This document shows positions 53,317 through 64,000 of a stretch of DNA of 64,000 nucleotides, in pieces. Source of the stretch: Triatoma infestans (lineage: Eukaryota > Arthropoda > Insecta > Hemiptera > Reduviidae); NCBI GenBank assembly GCA_011037195.1, contig JAAEAF010002590.1, positions 56,062 to 120,061 of the forward strand, read 5' to 3'. The stretch's first letter is position 1. The number at the start of each line of letters is the position of its first letter. The translations under genes and the position numbers were made by a program. The notes under the pieces are model-generated. The model was not told the origin of the DNA, made no database searches, and worked only from the letters and a program-made list of their open reading frames with translations.

Positions 53317-55212
53317 TGTTGAGATTATTCTAGATAGTTTTATTCTCCTTCCTTACCCTACTCCTCCAGGGAATATAAAATGCACTGTAACCTTGAATGA
53401 TATAATACACTAGATCTGGAAAGGCTTTAGAGAGGATATTTTCTCCTTCAGTATCTGGTACGTACTCAGATTTCTAAATTTTCTGTGAACGTTAGCGTGT
53501 CGCATACCGTCAGACGATGTATTGGATTCTCCTCGTACTCCCCCCATAGAATCAAGCTGCTGTGCTATCGCATTCTAAGTCTGGCTTCTTCAGATGCCCT
53601 CAGAGTCTGTCCTGGGTGGAAAGATTGCCAGTTTACATAGGCCGACTTATGCTCAGAGTTTTTCTATTCGTAGCTGCCTTTAGCATGGGAGGTTTTCCAG
53701 AGAAGTGCTCTTTTGATCCCTTTTCTTCATTTCTGATCTTTCCATGATAAAACTGGTCACTTATCACACGAAAACGGTTTCGGTTCAATGCTGCGCTTTT
53801 CTTTGCCACAGAGTCCTTTCTTTGCCTAGGTAGGGGTATTATCCATGACATTAATTTTGCCGAGTAATGCTGTAGTACTTACTATTTTTGTATTTATGAC
53901 AGCAGTTGATGTGGGAACAGATGAAGACGGCCTAAACATTGAAGGTTCACAATCATCTATTCCGATTTTATTCCCTATTTATTACACCATAATTAGCGAA
54001 ATATTCATAAATAAATTGGTATTTATTTTTTTGTAAACACCCAAATTAATATTACATACTAAAACTAGAAAAAACACTTTTAGGTTTAAATTTTAAGGTG
54101 AAATTAAATTTAATAATTATAATGAAATAAAATATACCAAACAAAATAAAGAAAGCGGTTTTTAAATATGAAATCAGTACCAGAAGAATATTTGTTTTGT
54201 TTATTTTTGGAATCATTCATCAATTATCTATCTGTACACACTATTATTTGGATTGTATGATAAGAGTGTATGTCATTGTTGAAATATGGCAAGCGGCAGT
54301 AATGAATGTATGAATGTATAGAGATATACGTACGTATAGATTTTTATCACGTAGTTTTATTTTTAGAATTTACAGACTTAGCAATAATTTCTGAAATTTT
54401 AGAATGTCCATATTGAGCAGAAAAGTATTCTTACCTAAAAGTATTTTATCTGTTAATAATCAGATATAATAAGAGCTGATACATTCCAATACCTTTATTC
54501 TGTTTGATTGTTTAAAAAAAAAAATATAGGTCTAGGTATTTTCTTCCTGGTGGTTTTCCAATCTTTTCCGCGAATGTTGTGGGTGGGGGGGCTGATTCAC
54601 AGTAGTTCAAATTGATAAATAAATAAAGTTAGTTTTTGTGGAGATTTATTGTCCAGAATAAATAATCTTTGCCTCTTATTTATTTTGTTTTATATTTTTT
54701 CTTATAAAGGGGACGTAAATTAGTCACTATTATTTGTGAGAATGCAGAGCACTAAAGTTCCATAGGCGGAGAATTGTTAGTTTGCATGAAGCTAATAAAT
54801 TCTTGCGGGTAACGGAAACTAAGCGTCTTTTGGATGGAATACAATATTCATATACGTGGGTTTGAAGATCCTAGATTGAGGATCGCCTTCCAGTATTTTA
54901 TTTTATTTGTATATTACATTGCTTATAGAGTCAAACCCTTTAGCAAGGAGTTGGATTCATAAGGTGAACACAATGTTTAGTAAATTATAAAGACAAAATA
55001 TTAACATATAAAGTAAAGTAAAAAGATAAAGTATAACCAAATTAAAATCAATACTAAAATAAGAAATAGTACCAATTTAACTTAACAAAAAAGAAAAACC
55101 CTGGCGTCGTGTAAAGTTGATAATGATATTTAATTATATAATACGACAAATGATAGAAATTACTTCCTAGTGAATAGAACTAAATATATTCTTGTGATAA
55201 AAAGAAGAAAAT
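53317..55212. other. no recognised gene; 53540-53850 less AT-rich
   Basis: 53540-53850 has open frames on both strands (for example minus 53851-53633 with NRNRFRVISDQFYHGKI), but I recognise no family. The rest is AT-rich. Confidence 0.4.
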
Positions 55213-56890
55213 GTTATTATTATTATTAATTACTATTGGTTTAATAAGAAACTTTTGAGAGCAGCTGCTCTGCTGACAAAGTTACAAACTAGATTGGCCT
55301 GATATAGAGACACAATGTTCAGAAGTCTTTCCAATGATTCTACTTCGTTGGATAAATCCAGGTTTAAATAGTTTACAAAATAGTCCCTAATAGGCGCTAA
55401 TGGTAAACACTCAAATAAAAAATGGAAAAGTGAATCAGGCTTTGAGAGATTACATAGAGTGCAGGTAATGATGAGTCCAATACGTATCTAGTACCATTTA
55501 TCTAGTACCAATATGTATCTAGTACCTTTTTTAGGTAAGCTAGACGTAACTGTATAATGATTCTTGTCTTATATAAGTTATAATTTGAAACTAAATACAA
55601 TTCACAAAGACCTAGTGTGCTAATCTTTCTGTAATTAATATTATAATTTGAATTCATTACAGAGTCAATATCACTGGACAGAAAGTTATTTTTGAGACTT
55701 TGAACAATTTGTGAAAATTTGCTTTTAATTATCTTTGAATGTAAAGTAAGAAAAACATCCAACATCTCAATTGTCACTAACTCCTTTTTTATTTGTGAGA
55801 CCCAATTATAGTCAATATTGTAAGAAGACGAATCTAATTTCAAGAGAACGTCAAAACAAATTCGAGGCAATCTGGAAATAGGCATTTCAAGTAGCTTGAT
55901 TAGGAGTGATAGCATTGATTTAATTATGGTTAATTTAACCGGTGATATTACACAATTCGTTCGTACATAACTGTTAGGGGTGCATTTTGGTAAATTAAAA
56001 ACCTGCTTTAAAAACTGCAATTGAACGCATTCTAAATCATCAGAATATCTATATGCCCAAATTTCACTTGCATACAGGAAGGATCCTTTAATAAGTGCGT
56101 TTGGTAACATTTTAACTGGTTTAATTGAACATGCCCTGGAGTTGATCAAAATCTGTTTGACCTGACTTGTGGCAAGTTTACCTTTGGAAATAAAATAATT
56201 AGAGGCTTGAAAAATTTTTCCTGTGGCACTAAATGGTACACCTAAATATATGTAGTTATTCACAATTTCGAGAACGGTATTGTTTAGAAATACCTTGGTG
56301 AATTTCTTCGGACGAAAACTTTTAGAGAAATGCACTAGTTTGGTTTTTGAGGTATTAACAACTAGATCATTTAGTCTGCAATAGTCTTCAAGTATTAAAA
56401 GCTTTTCTTTGACATCAATTATGGAGTTTGCAAGGATAACGATATCATCTGCATAACATAATAAGAAAAAATTTTTGTAATTACCTACTTTAATAGAAGT
56501 GGCACCTTTCTGTGTAAAGAACCTAACCAAGTCTGAGATGAATATGTTGAAAAGGAAAGGGGAAAGGGGTACCCCTTGTAAAACTGATATATAATCAGTA
56601 GCCCCGTTCCCTGCTAGGATACTTACCTTAGCGTTATCATACATTGACTTAATGATATTTGTTATTTTCGAACCTAGTCCTGTTTTCAGAAGTTTTTCAT
56701 ACAATAAGGAATGGGAGACGGAGTCAAATGCTCCTTTCAAATCTACAAATATGCCAAAAATGGGACTGTTTTTGAGCAATTTAATATTAATTATAGAAGA
56801 CAAAATGAAGAGATTATCGTGACATCTTCTCCCAGGTCTAAATCCTGATTGCTCTTCAGGTATGATAGAATAATTTTCCGCCTTCCAGTA
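55213..56890 (-). pseudogene. LINE ORF2 reverse transcriptase, nearly complete RT
   Basis: The longest coding remnant. Minus-strand frame open from about 56888 to 55502: EEQSGFRPGRRCHDN (RT motifs 1-2 region), FVDLKGAFDSV (motif A), QGVPLSPFLFNIFISDL (motif B), LLCYADDIVIL (catalytic YADD), NTSKTKLVHF (motif D), YIYLGVPFS (motif E), then thumb (LFYAS/LYASEIW..). After the stop at 55502 a shifted frame gives ITCTLCNLSKPDSLFHFLFE C, the CCHC knuckle, then VCNFVSRAAALKSF to a stop at 55233. A TAATAATAATAA tail (55213-55229) follows directly. No endonuclease or RNase H seen; truncated near 56888. Catalytic residues are intact but the frame is broken, so it is probably inactive. Clade unassigned. 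Confidence 0.87.
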
Positions 56891-57019
56891 CCTTCGTTTT
56901 GGACGAAGATATCTCTGAGAACTAACGAATCATTAAGATTCGCTTCCAATTAATGTGTTTATTGCGGTAAGCATGAAGAGTTTTGGAGGGGAAGCCCAGG
57001 TGCCACACATAGCAAAAGG

Positions 57020-57432
57020 ATGATGCCAGGGCTGTGTAAACGAAGGACTCAAATGGCCCTTAGTCTGAGTAAGAGCAAGATTTCTCTGGTGACGGGGCTA
57101 CTTACCGGTCATGGTAGATTCAGGAAGCATCTGCACAAGGTAGAGCTGATCAGCGTGAAACCCTTGTGCAGATTATGTCAGGAGGAGGAGGAGGAGGAAA
57201 CAGCTCGTCACCTGCTATTTGATTGCGCAGCAATAACTAAATTGAGGTATGAGACTTATGGTACATTGCGACCTGAGGAGATAGTAGCCCAAAATGATCT
57301 GGTGGTGAAAGTCCTCAAACTCCTTAGGGAGGGTTCAACTACTAGAGGCTATCGGGGATGGCACAATAAGCCTCTGTTGGCTGCAGTGCGGGGTTATAGC
57401 CCATCCGTGATAGGCAATAGTAATAATAAGAA
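57020..57432 (+). pseudogene. LINE ORF2 C-terminus with TAA tail
   Basis: Plus frame: RRTQMALSLSKSKISLVTGL LTGHGRFRKHLHKV, then KPLCRLCQEEEEEETARHLL FDCAAITKLRYE, TLRPEEIV, LKLLREG. This is the TGHG site plus CxxC..H....C knuckle that follows RNase H in I/Jockey-type elements. 57417-57431 (AATAGTAATAATAAG) looks like a TAA tail; the open frame beyond it (to 57529) is fortuitous. 5'-truncated beside the preceding LINE. Confidence 0.75.
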
Positions 57433-57559
57433 TGTTTTATTGGATAGATCACTTCTCTACAAGTCAAGATTGGGATTAGCTCCCCTAACATCGCTTACAT
57501 TTACCTTAGGACAAGTGAGTAAAATTTGAGTTAAAAGAAAAATTTATCATTTATATTTA

Positions 57560-57740
57560 ATTGTACTAACAAGGTATACGAGAAAGTCGTGTAACTCGAT
57601 TTTTTTTTTTAAATTTTTCTTGAAAAAGGCTGAAACAATGTTAATTAAATTTGGAATATAAGCGTATCACTTTTATTAGTAACATTTCTCTGAAAAAAAA
57701 ATTGTTTTAGAGAGGAATTTTATAATAGAACATTTCAAAT
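57560..57740 (+). mobile_element. HINE-like fragment
   Basis: CGAGAAAGTCGTGTAACTCG then T-run; GGCTGAAACAATGTTAATTA, CGTATCACTTTTATTAG and AACATTTCTCTG resemble a family monomer. Confidence 0.4.
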
Positions 57741-57925
57741 GAGATATTGTTTTGTTCAATATTATTGGCACTGCCTTCTAGACTTCAATGTAAAAACAGT
57801 TAAGGGCTTCTTGCCGTGCGTGTTAACCAAATATTCTCCATTATCTCTGTACTTACTCAGGAAAAAATGATATACCTTTGTAAATTTTAAAGAAATTCTG
57901 TCAATTTTACTTTCTCTTACTCCTG

Positions 57926-58180
57926 GCATCCTCCTCGCCTTTTATGCGAGAATTCAGGATTCCGATTTCCGTGAGGGCAAAGTCAATGTTGACCCAGCAT
58001 CGTAAGAAAAAGTGGAGTGAAACTACAGTTGATAGTGCATCTAAATTGCGAAGGCTGAAAGTAAAACGTCAAGGGAACCTCGTCGTGCTTGCTTACCACA
58101 CGATCTCTCCCCCAAATAAAAAAAAAATCACCATTTTTGCAAGCCTTCGCTTTGCATGGGCTGTTACGCCATAGGTTTTT
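57926..58180 (+). repeat. tRNA-Glu-derived SINE (family C), copy 2
   Basis: CTCGCCTTTTATGCGAGAA and GATTCCGATTTCCGTGAGGG (box B) open it, then GGCAAAGTCAATGTTGAC, GCGAAGGCTGAAAG and CGTGCTTGCTTACCACACG, partner of the minus-strand copy at 21425-21716. Box A is missing; a 17-bp HINE start (ACTTTCTCTTACTCCTGG) directly precedes it. Confidence 0.65.
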
Positions 58181-58185
58181 TTTTT

Positions 58186-58367
58186 TTTATTTTTTCTTAC
58201 TCCTGGTAAGAGAGGAAGTATTGTAATAAGTGTCAAATTTTTGAAAAAGTGATTATCAGAAAATGGCTTTTCATTAAATCGAAACATTTTTCAACTACAC
58301 ATAATGAATTGCTACAACATTTTTATTTGAAACATTTCTCCAAGAAAATTCATTTAAGAAACCACTT
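58186..58367 (+). mobile_element. HINE-like element, left part (split by LTR array)
   Basis: CTTACTCCTGGTAAGAG hairpin, GAAGTATTGTAATAAGTGTC, then an internal deletion to AACTACACATAATGAATTGC and AACATTTCTCCAAGAAAATT CATTTAAG. The missing right part resumes at 59882. Confidence 0.75.
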
Positions 58368-58371
58368 ATGG

Positions 58372-59877
58372 TTGAAATGTGAAATGTATTTGGTGTGGAT
58401 GTGTTGTTGTGTGTTTGTAGTAGTAGTAGTTGGTGTAGCACGAGCGGTTTAGTAAAAGGGCTTGTGTTTGTAAGTTTTAAAAGAGAGAAGTGATAAGAAT
58501 AATTAAGAAAACACTGGTAGATTAAATTAAATATAATCTTTAAAGATATTTAAATGCTATTTAATAACACAGCAATATACTTATTTACTGAAATTAGTTG
58601 GAATAAACTCTTATGTTTTAAATTAAACTGCCACTGATTCTAAGAGAGCGAAAAACAAGTGTTCCGCTTGAATGTCTGTTTCAGACTGTGTTGAAGGAAT
58701 GTCTTCTACTTGTTCGTTCAAATCTTCCACTGTGAGAAGAAAGGATAGTCAATGCTAACAAGGTTCATGAACTCTTCCTGTAACTGTACTCTTCTTCTAC
58801 CTGGGTTACCCTTTTGCCAACAAGCTCGCATTTTTCTCATAATTTTCTTCAATTCAAATAGATATAATTTCTATTTGGTGTGTTGAGTTGTTGTAGCTTG
58901 TATGTTGTAGTAGTAGCAGCTTGTAGTGGCTTGAGCGGTTTTGTAAAAGGGGCTTGGTAAGTATATATGTTTAAGAGAGAAGTATTAGTAATAATCAAGA
59001 GAAGCACCACTTTTTAAATAAATATATTAGTCGCTAGCATTTAGGTACATTACAATCTCACAACTTATCTTAATAATCAGATGTTTATTAGAAAAAGGAA
59101 AATCTCTATCACTGGCATGAGTTTAAGAGAGCGATTTCTGAAACAAGTGTTCTGCTTGAATGTCTGTTTCAGACTGTGTTGAAGGAATGTCTTCTAATTG
59201 TTCGTTAAAATCTTCCCCTGTGAGAAGAAGGGGTAGACAATGCTAAAAGGTTCATGAACTCTTCCTGTAACTGTACTCTTCTACCTGCGTGTATCCTTTT
59301 TTTGCCTACGAGCTTGCATTTTCTTCATATCGTAATTTTCTTTTAATAAAATAGATATAAGTGCTATTTGGTGGTGTTTTGAGGTTTTTTAGCTCGGATG
59401 TTTTGTAGTAGTACTTGTAGTGGCTTGAGGCGGTTTTTGTAAAAGGGAGTGTAAGAATATATGTTCAAGAGGAGCAGTATTAGTAATAAGCAGAAGAGCA
59501 CCCACTGTTTTAAAATAATATCTTATTCTCTAAGCAAATTTAGTTACCGTACAATATCACACTATATCTTAATAACTCAGATTTTTATCTAGAATAAAGT
59601 GCAAATTCACTATCATTGCGCACTGACTTTAAGAGAGCGATTCCTGAAGCAAGTGTTTGCTGAATGTCCTGTTTCAGACTGTGTTGAAGTAATGCTTCTA
59701 CTTTGGTCGTTCAAATCTTCCCCTGTGAGAAGAAGGGGTAGACAATGCTAACAAGGTTCATGAACTCTTCCTGTAACTGTACTTCTTCTACCTGTGTTAC
59801 CCTATTGCCAACAAGCTCGCATTTTTCTCATAATTTTCTTCAATTAAAATAGATATAATTTCTTGTATCCATCACAA
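58372..59877 (-). mobile_element. three LTR units in tandem, flanked by ATGG
   Basis: Three ~490-bp units start at ATTTGGTGTG 58388, 58873 and 59366; each has the CGAGCGGTTTAGT/TGAGCGGTTTTGTAAAAGGG block, an AAGAGAGCGA..AACAAGTGTTC block, CAGACTGTGTTGAAG and ATAGATATAA. They are homologous to the solo LTR at 792-1365 in the same orientation. ATGG at 58368-58371 and 59878-59881 may be the target duplication. There is no internal coding region. A chain of LTRs without the retrotransposon body suggests unequal recombination between tandem copies. Confidence 0.75.
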
Positions 59878-59881
59878 ATGG

Positions 59882-60180
59882 CGTAATGTTTTCCCACTAA
59901 AGTACTATATTAGTTCTTTCGATAAAAATTCTATCATCTAAATAATATTAATTATAATTAAGTATATTGACAAAATTCTGAGTTTGAAGAAAATCCAGAA
60001 TTATGTTTTTATTGAACACTTTGAATTTTCTACCATTTTCTCCATAAAAACACCACCGACGGATTTCATCATTAAATTAAGAAAACTAACCATACATGCA
60101 AAGATTTATCACTTTTGTTGGACATTTTTTTCAGTGGAAGTTCATTTAAAGACGTTTTGAGGGAGGTAAAGGTTATACAT
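59882..60180 (+). mobile_element. HINE-like element, right part
   Basis: CACTAAAGTACTATATTAG, TCTATCATCTAAATAATATT AATTA, TTCTGAGTTTGAAGAAAATC, TACATGCAAAGATTTATCAC and TTCATTTAAAGACGTTTTGA GGGAGG continue the family where 58367 stopped. Confidence 0.7.
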
Positions 60181-62241
60181 TTTGTCAAAAATGGTCAATT
60201 TTACTAAATTTAGATTTTCCAATTATATAAAATTGAAGGCAAGTAAATATTGAGTAAACATTCTGTATGAAGAATATTTGTGATTAATATTTATGTAGAC
60301 TGCAGTCAGTGAAAGTCTTGTGTTTCCAGTTTTTTTTTTTTTTTTTTTTTTTTTGTTTTTTTACAAATTGCTAGTGGGTTTCAGATGTCTTGTAATGGTG
60401 ATGCGATGATAGTTGGGAGTTAGTTAGAGATTTTTAGAGAGTTGTTACTCGAATTATGAATTACTAATTTACGAAAATAGATATATATTTTAACAATAAT
60501 TTAAACGTTTGAAAAGATATAACTACAATTAATTTAAAATGATTTAAATGGTAACTAGAATGCACAACTATAATGATTGATAAATAAATATATGTTTAAA
60601 TACTTAGATAGGGACGCGCTCCGATGTATAAACTATGTCGATGGTAGAAACTTGATGATACGCTGATAAAATACTGAAGAATAATCCTCCCCTCTTCTTG
60701 TGGAGAGACGTTATATTGCCATCACTCACACATTGACAAGTGTGTAATTATTAAGGGTCACACTAAAACATCTCTTGCCATGTGTTGACCCTAGGTCTTG
60801 AATAGGTCGGTGAACAGGTGTGGCAACAGGTGATGGCAGTTATCAAAAGACTGTATCCAGGTGGCCTTTTGAATGATTTGTTGACCCTTGTATATTGGCC
60901 AGGCGGCTTCTGTACACTGACCGTATAACGACCCTTTTGAAAGCAGTGTGTCTTTGGCGGTTCCTGTCCTTGGCGGTCCCTTTGACCGTGCACTGACCGC
61001 GGCTCTTGACCTGAATAATAGCGACTGGCTGGCACCACAAGTTATAATTTTTATAATTAAAAATTATATATTTTCCTTCTTGTTATCACATTACAAAATT
61101 ATCTTCTGTTTAATAAATTCATATTTCATAGAAAATATGAATTTATTAAACAATTTATATATTTATGTTATACAAGTATTAAATAATATGAAATGCTATT
61201 TTAAAAGAAATTACTAGTTAGAATTAGTTAAAAGAAAGAAGGTAAAGTTTATTACTTTGTCATTGCTAAGTTTATTTAATTGTAATTATTTTTATTTTAA
61301 GTATAGTTTTTCGTTATATTGTTGTCATTATATTAAGTTGTTAAAAGTTATGTTTATTTTCATTACATTTAATAACATTTTATTTATGTGTGTATTTTTT
61401 TTATTTCTTTTTTTTTAATGTTAATTCCACAAAAGTTTCTGTAATATTTTAGTTTATAGTTTGGTTAATCTTGGGTTATTTTCTTAATTTATAGGTAGTT
61501 TTTATATCTACTTTTTCTTTTAAGTAGAAAATATTAATATTTTGTTGGCAAGTCAATTTTATACTAGAAATCCATCAAACAAGTAAATAAATAATCTCTA
61601 ATTCTCATAGGCAGCATCCATAAATTGTAATTTTAAAATATTATTTATAATATCTTGAAATTTGTTTTTTTTTTCAAACTCATTGTGGTGAAAAATCGAG
61701 CATTTTCAGACCAAGTTTCCAGCCATTCCTAGCCCATAAGAATGTCGATGCTAGAAGCAAAACTAAAGACTCGTTTTTTTTTTTAAAATAACAAAAATTA
61801 ATGTTTCGAAAATGATATAGACTGTTCGGAGCTTTTAATCCAGTTGATTTTTAAACCTTCAGCTCAATAATAGCGCCCAACCTTTAACATTTCTGTCAAA
61901 GCCAGACAGTAATACGTGCAGACGATGGAAGAATTAAGAGTCAGGAATATCTTATCTGACTGGGGGTAAGATATTTGTCTGACGAAGTAACTATCCCTGA
62001 AAATGTATGGCCCTATAGCTTCGTGCCTATACTCCGCCGTCAATGACAAAAGATAGCTAATAAGCTGTGTGTTTATTAATGTTGTAGTTTTTTTTAAACT
62101 GCAATGTTGTTAATTATATAGCTTATTTCATGCTACTATTAGTGTATTGACGAGTAAAAGTGTCGCGGCGATGAGCGCAGAAGGGTCTGGGCGAGAGCCC
62201 AACTGGAGCCGTCGCTGGTGCAGATCTTAGTGGTAGCAGCA
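60181..62241. other. no recognised gene; GC-richer island at 60740-61035
   Basis: A 25-base T-run at 60330-60354. 60760-61035 is much richer in G+C and holds TGACC six times in the same orientation (about 60784, 60882, 60918, 60982, 60995, 61008). A 91-codon minus frame there (61038-60763) has a repeated SFKRPPG / VQKPPGQ feel but no family that I know. The rest is AT-rich. Confidence 0.4.
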
Positions 62242-62602
62242 AATTCTCCTAGGGATTGTGGTGGTTGGTTCTGCAGAGCTGGAAAGCATTAGAGACATTT
62301 TACGTGGTAGCCTGCTTCATTTTGTGGTCATCGATCGGTTTCGGGCGTTCGCCCATCTTCAGGATGCGTTATTCAGACAGTGTGACAACACAGACTTGCA
62401 CAGAGCAGAGTTAGTTTTCACACTCTGCGGTCAGAGTATGAGCTAGGAGTGTGAAGCTAGGAGTATGAGGTAGGAGTGTGAAAACTAACTCTGCTCTGTG
62501 CAAGTCTGTGTTGTCACACTGTCTGAATAACGCATCCTGAAGATGGGCGAACGCCCGAAACCGGTCGAAACCGGAAAATGTCTCTGATGAATTCTCCTAG
62601 GG
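62242..62602 (+). mobile_element. Penelope-like foldback mini-element, 13-bp TSD
   Basis: AATTCTCCTAGGG is exact at 62242-62254 and 62590-62602. 62255-62288 is the 34-nt extension (ATTGTGGTGGTTGGTTCTGC..). The left arm follows (TTAGAGACATTTTACGTGG..GTGTGACAACACAGACTTGC..), then a spacer holding GAGCTAGGAGTGTGAAGC-type short repeats, then the right arm, which has lost about 30 bp (CGGTCGAAACCGGAAAATG). Hammerhead-like motifs: minus 62329-62366 complete, plus 62533-62567 with stem I lost. Confidence 0.9.
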
Positions 62603-64000
62603 CTTAGGATCGACTGATTCTTGTGCAACAGCTGTTCACAAGAAACCGCTACACCCTTATACTAATGTTTTGACGAATGAGTAAAGATTTGGAGTTTAAA
62701 GAAAATTTTTAGTTCTGCCAAAGATAAATAAAATAAAATAAATAAATACAGTAGAAATGGAATATTGGAGATGGTAACTTGAAATAGGCAAGGAGATATA
62801 GACAGAAAAATGGAAACATAAGGAAGGAAAGGAAGAAAAGGAAAATATGGAGTAGGAAATTGCAAAAAGGAAGCTGAAATGGAATGGAGACCTTAGACAA
62901 ATATCTCTGGAAAGATTGGCCGGAGAAAGTAAAGAATTGGAACCTAGATAGGAGATAGTGGAGCAGATGGCGGGTAGAGGACTATGGAAAGGAGACTGGT
63001 TTGACAGGAGAGTGTAGAGAGATAGTTTAACCTGACGGGAAACCCAGCCGTCGTGTGAGGGGTTCACACCAAACTTTTTTCGTATTTATTAACATTTGAA
63101 TAGAGCTCAAATGTGCTGAATTGCAGGGGTTAGTGCTCTAATTATTGTAGATTCAATATGGTGAAAGATAAAAATTTAAAAAAACCTAAAACTAAAAAAA
63201 AAAAAAGAAAGTCTTTTTATTTCTGTATAATCAAAATGTAATCATTTTTCCATATATTCCCAGCGGGAGACAAATCTCTCAAGACGGACAAATGAATTTC
63301 TCCTTTTCTCTTTTTATATCCTTGTATATATATTGACATCTCTTCAAAAGATTCCCTACTAGAAGGAAAGGACTTCAACCCTACAATATCAAATTGATCT
63401 CAGCTCCCTACTCCTTGGATTCCAGTCACTCTGGACACTCTGTCGATTAATCAAGTTTTAGGCGGCCTGAAATTTATCGCACAGTGATTAATTTTTTTTT
63501 TCTTCCATTTGCTTTCAGATTGGTTTAAATGTGAGACTACTTATAGAAAGGGAATAAATCTCGTAACAAGAAAAAGAATTTTATAGAAGCGATTGGATTG
63601 GAGATAGGTAATAAATCGATAAATTTCTTTTTCACAAAGAACAATTCTTTAGCCATCATCATTTATTTGATATAAGATGTAAAAGGAAATTTTGTCATAA
63701 TATGTACAGTGCTTAACTTATAATTTCTATTTCTGACATTTCATTAATTGTAAAATCTCGATTATATAGTTTTCCAGCTAAATAATTTTTCCACAATAAG
63801 TGAGAAATGAAGAAGAATTTTGGGGTGTTATTGTTAATGTTTTGAACTGAGCATAGATCGCTGCTTAACATAAAACCAGTGCTTTATTTAAGCTAATTTA
63901 AGCAATATATGATTTTCTTTTTTCCACTTTGTCTTTGATGCGAGAGGTTAAGCGTTAAGGTTTTTTAAATAACAGAACAGTTTACTAAGTGTTTCTGACT
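62603..64000. other. AT-rich and purine-rich sequence, nothing firm
   Basis: 62700-63050 is strongly purine-biased on the plus strand, giving long T-rich frames on the minus strand without family features. CGTCGTGTGAGGGGTTCACACC at 63049-63070 resembles a HINE end. Confidence 0.45.

Noticed and set aside
62696..63067. 123-codon minus frame
   Set aside because: Comes from a purine-rich plus strand; S/F/L/P-rich low complexity and no recognisable domain.
39571..64000. CA/GT and TA tracts as candidate recombination or regulatory sites
   Set aside because: Most are internal parts of HINE copies or plain microsatellites; no further signal.
1..64000. CRISPR array or prokaryotic operon
   Set aside because: No regularly spaced short repeats with unique spacers, no dense gene arrangement; the repeats are dispersed eukaryotic elements.

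Overview
This 64-kb window is eukaryotic nuclear DNA, strongly AT-rich, with many homopolymers and microsatellites. I find no host protein-coding exon, rRNA or intact tRNA gene that I can support; everything recognisable is a mobile element or a remnant of one. The mixture (I/R1/Jockey-like LINE 3' ends with CCHC knuckles, Penelope-like elements, tRNA-derived SINEs, DINE-1-like short elements with internal GT repeats, LTRs with 4-bp duplications) suggests an arthropod, most likely an insect and perhaps a hemipteran. That assignment is from general style, not from a match. The window is probably intergenic or deep intronic.

Families seen repeatedly: (1) a short non-autonomous element of about 0.7-1.4 kb, here called HINE-like, with 15-bp subterminal inverted repeats, a terminal hairpin, an internal GT microsatellite and diverged ~290-bp internal monomers; about 20 copies or fragments. 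(2) A tRNA(Ala-like)-headed SINE, 'SINE-A', with nine copies; several have 10-13-bp target duplications. (3) Penelope-like elements (PLEs) in inverted pseudo-LTR form, with a 34-nt end extension, exact or near-exact 13-bp target duplications, hammerhead-ribozyme-like motifs, and two surviving GIY-YIG endonuclease ends. (4) An LTR family of 560-610 bp with 4-bp target duplications, present as three solo LTRs and one three-unit array. (5) About eleven non-LTR retrotransposon 3' fragments. (6) Minor tRNA-Glu-like and tRNA-Thr-like SINEs.

Layout: 0-4 kb SINE-A split by a solo LTR, then SINE-A and HINE; 5.7-6.9 kb PLE with endonuclease; 7-12.5 kb old HINE and three LINE ends; 13.1-13.7 kb solo LTR in a tandem duplication; 14.5-17.8 kb HINEs, one inserted in a LINE; 18.4-20.1 kb inverted-repeat region carrying two SINE-A; 21.4-26.7 kb tRNA-Glu SINE, two LINE ends and two HINEs in tandem; 27.1-28.2 kb PLE with endonuclease; 31-36.4 kb PLE minis, SINE-A and LINE ends; 37.3-42.5 kb solo LTR, HINE and SINE-A; 42.8-46.3 kb very AT-rich filler; 46.3-52.3 kb HINEs with a PLE palindrome and a second PLE-like foldback; 53-57.5 kb SINE-A, the best reverse transcriptase, and another LINE end; 57.6-60.2 kb HINE interrupted by a three-unit LTR array; 62.2-62.6 kb PLE foldback.

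The elements work only as parasites of each other here: nested insertions give several clear 'empty sites' (LTR into SINE, HINE into LINE, LTR array into HINE, SINEs into an older repeat), which allow relative dating. The strongest lead is the PLE family: one terminal architecture is found from ~1.2-kb copies with endonuclease down to a 39-bp insertion that still has a perfect 13-bp target duplication.
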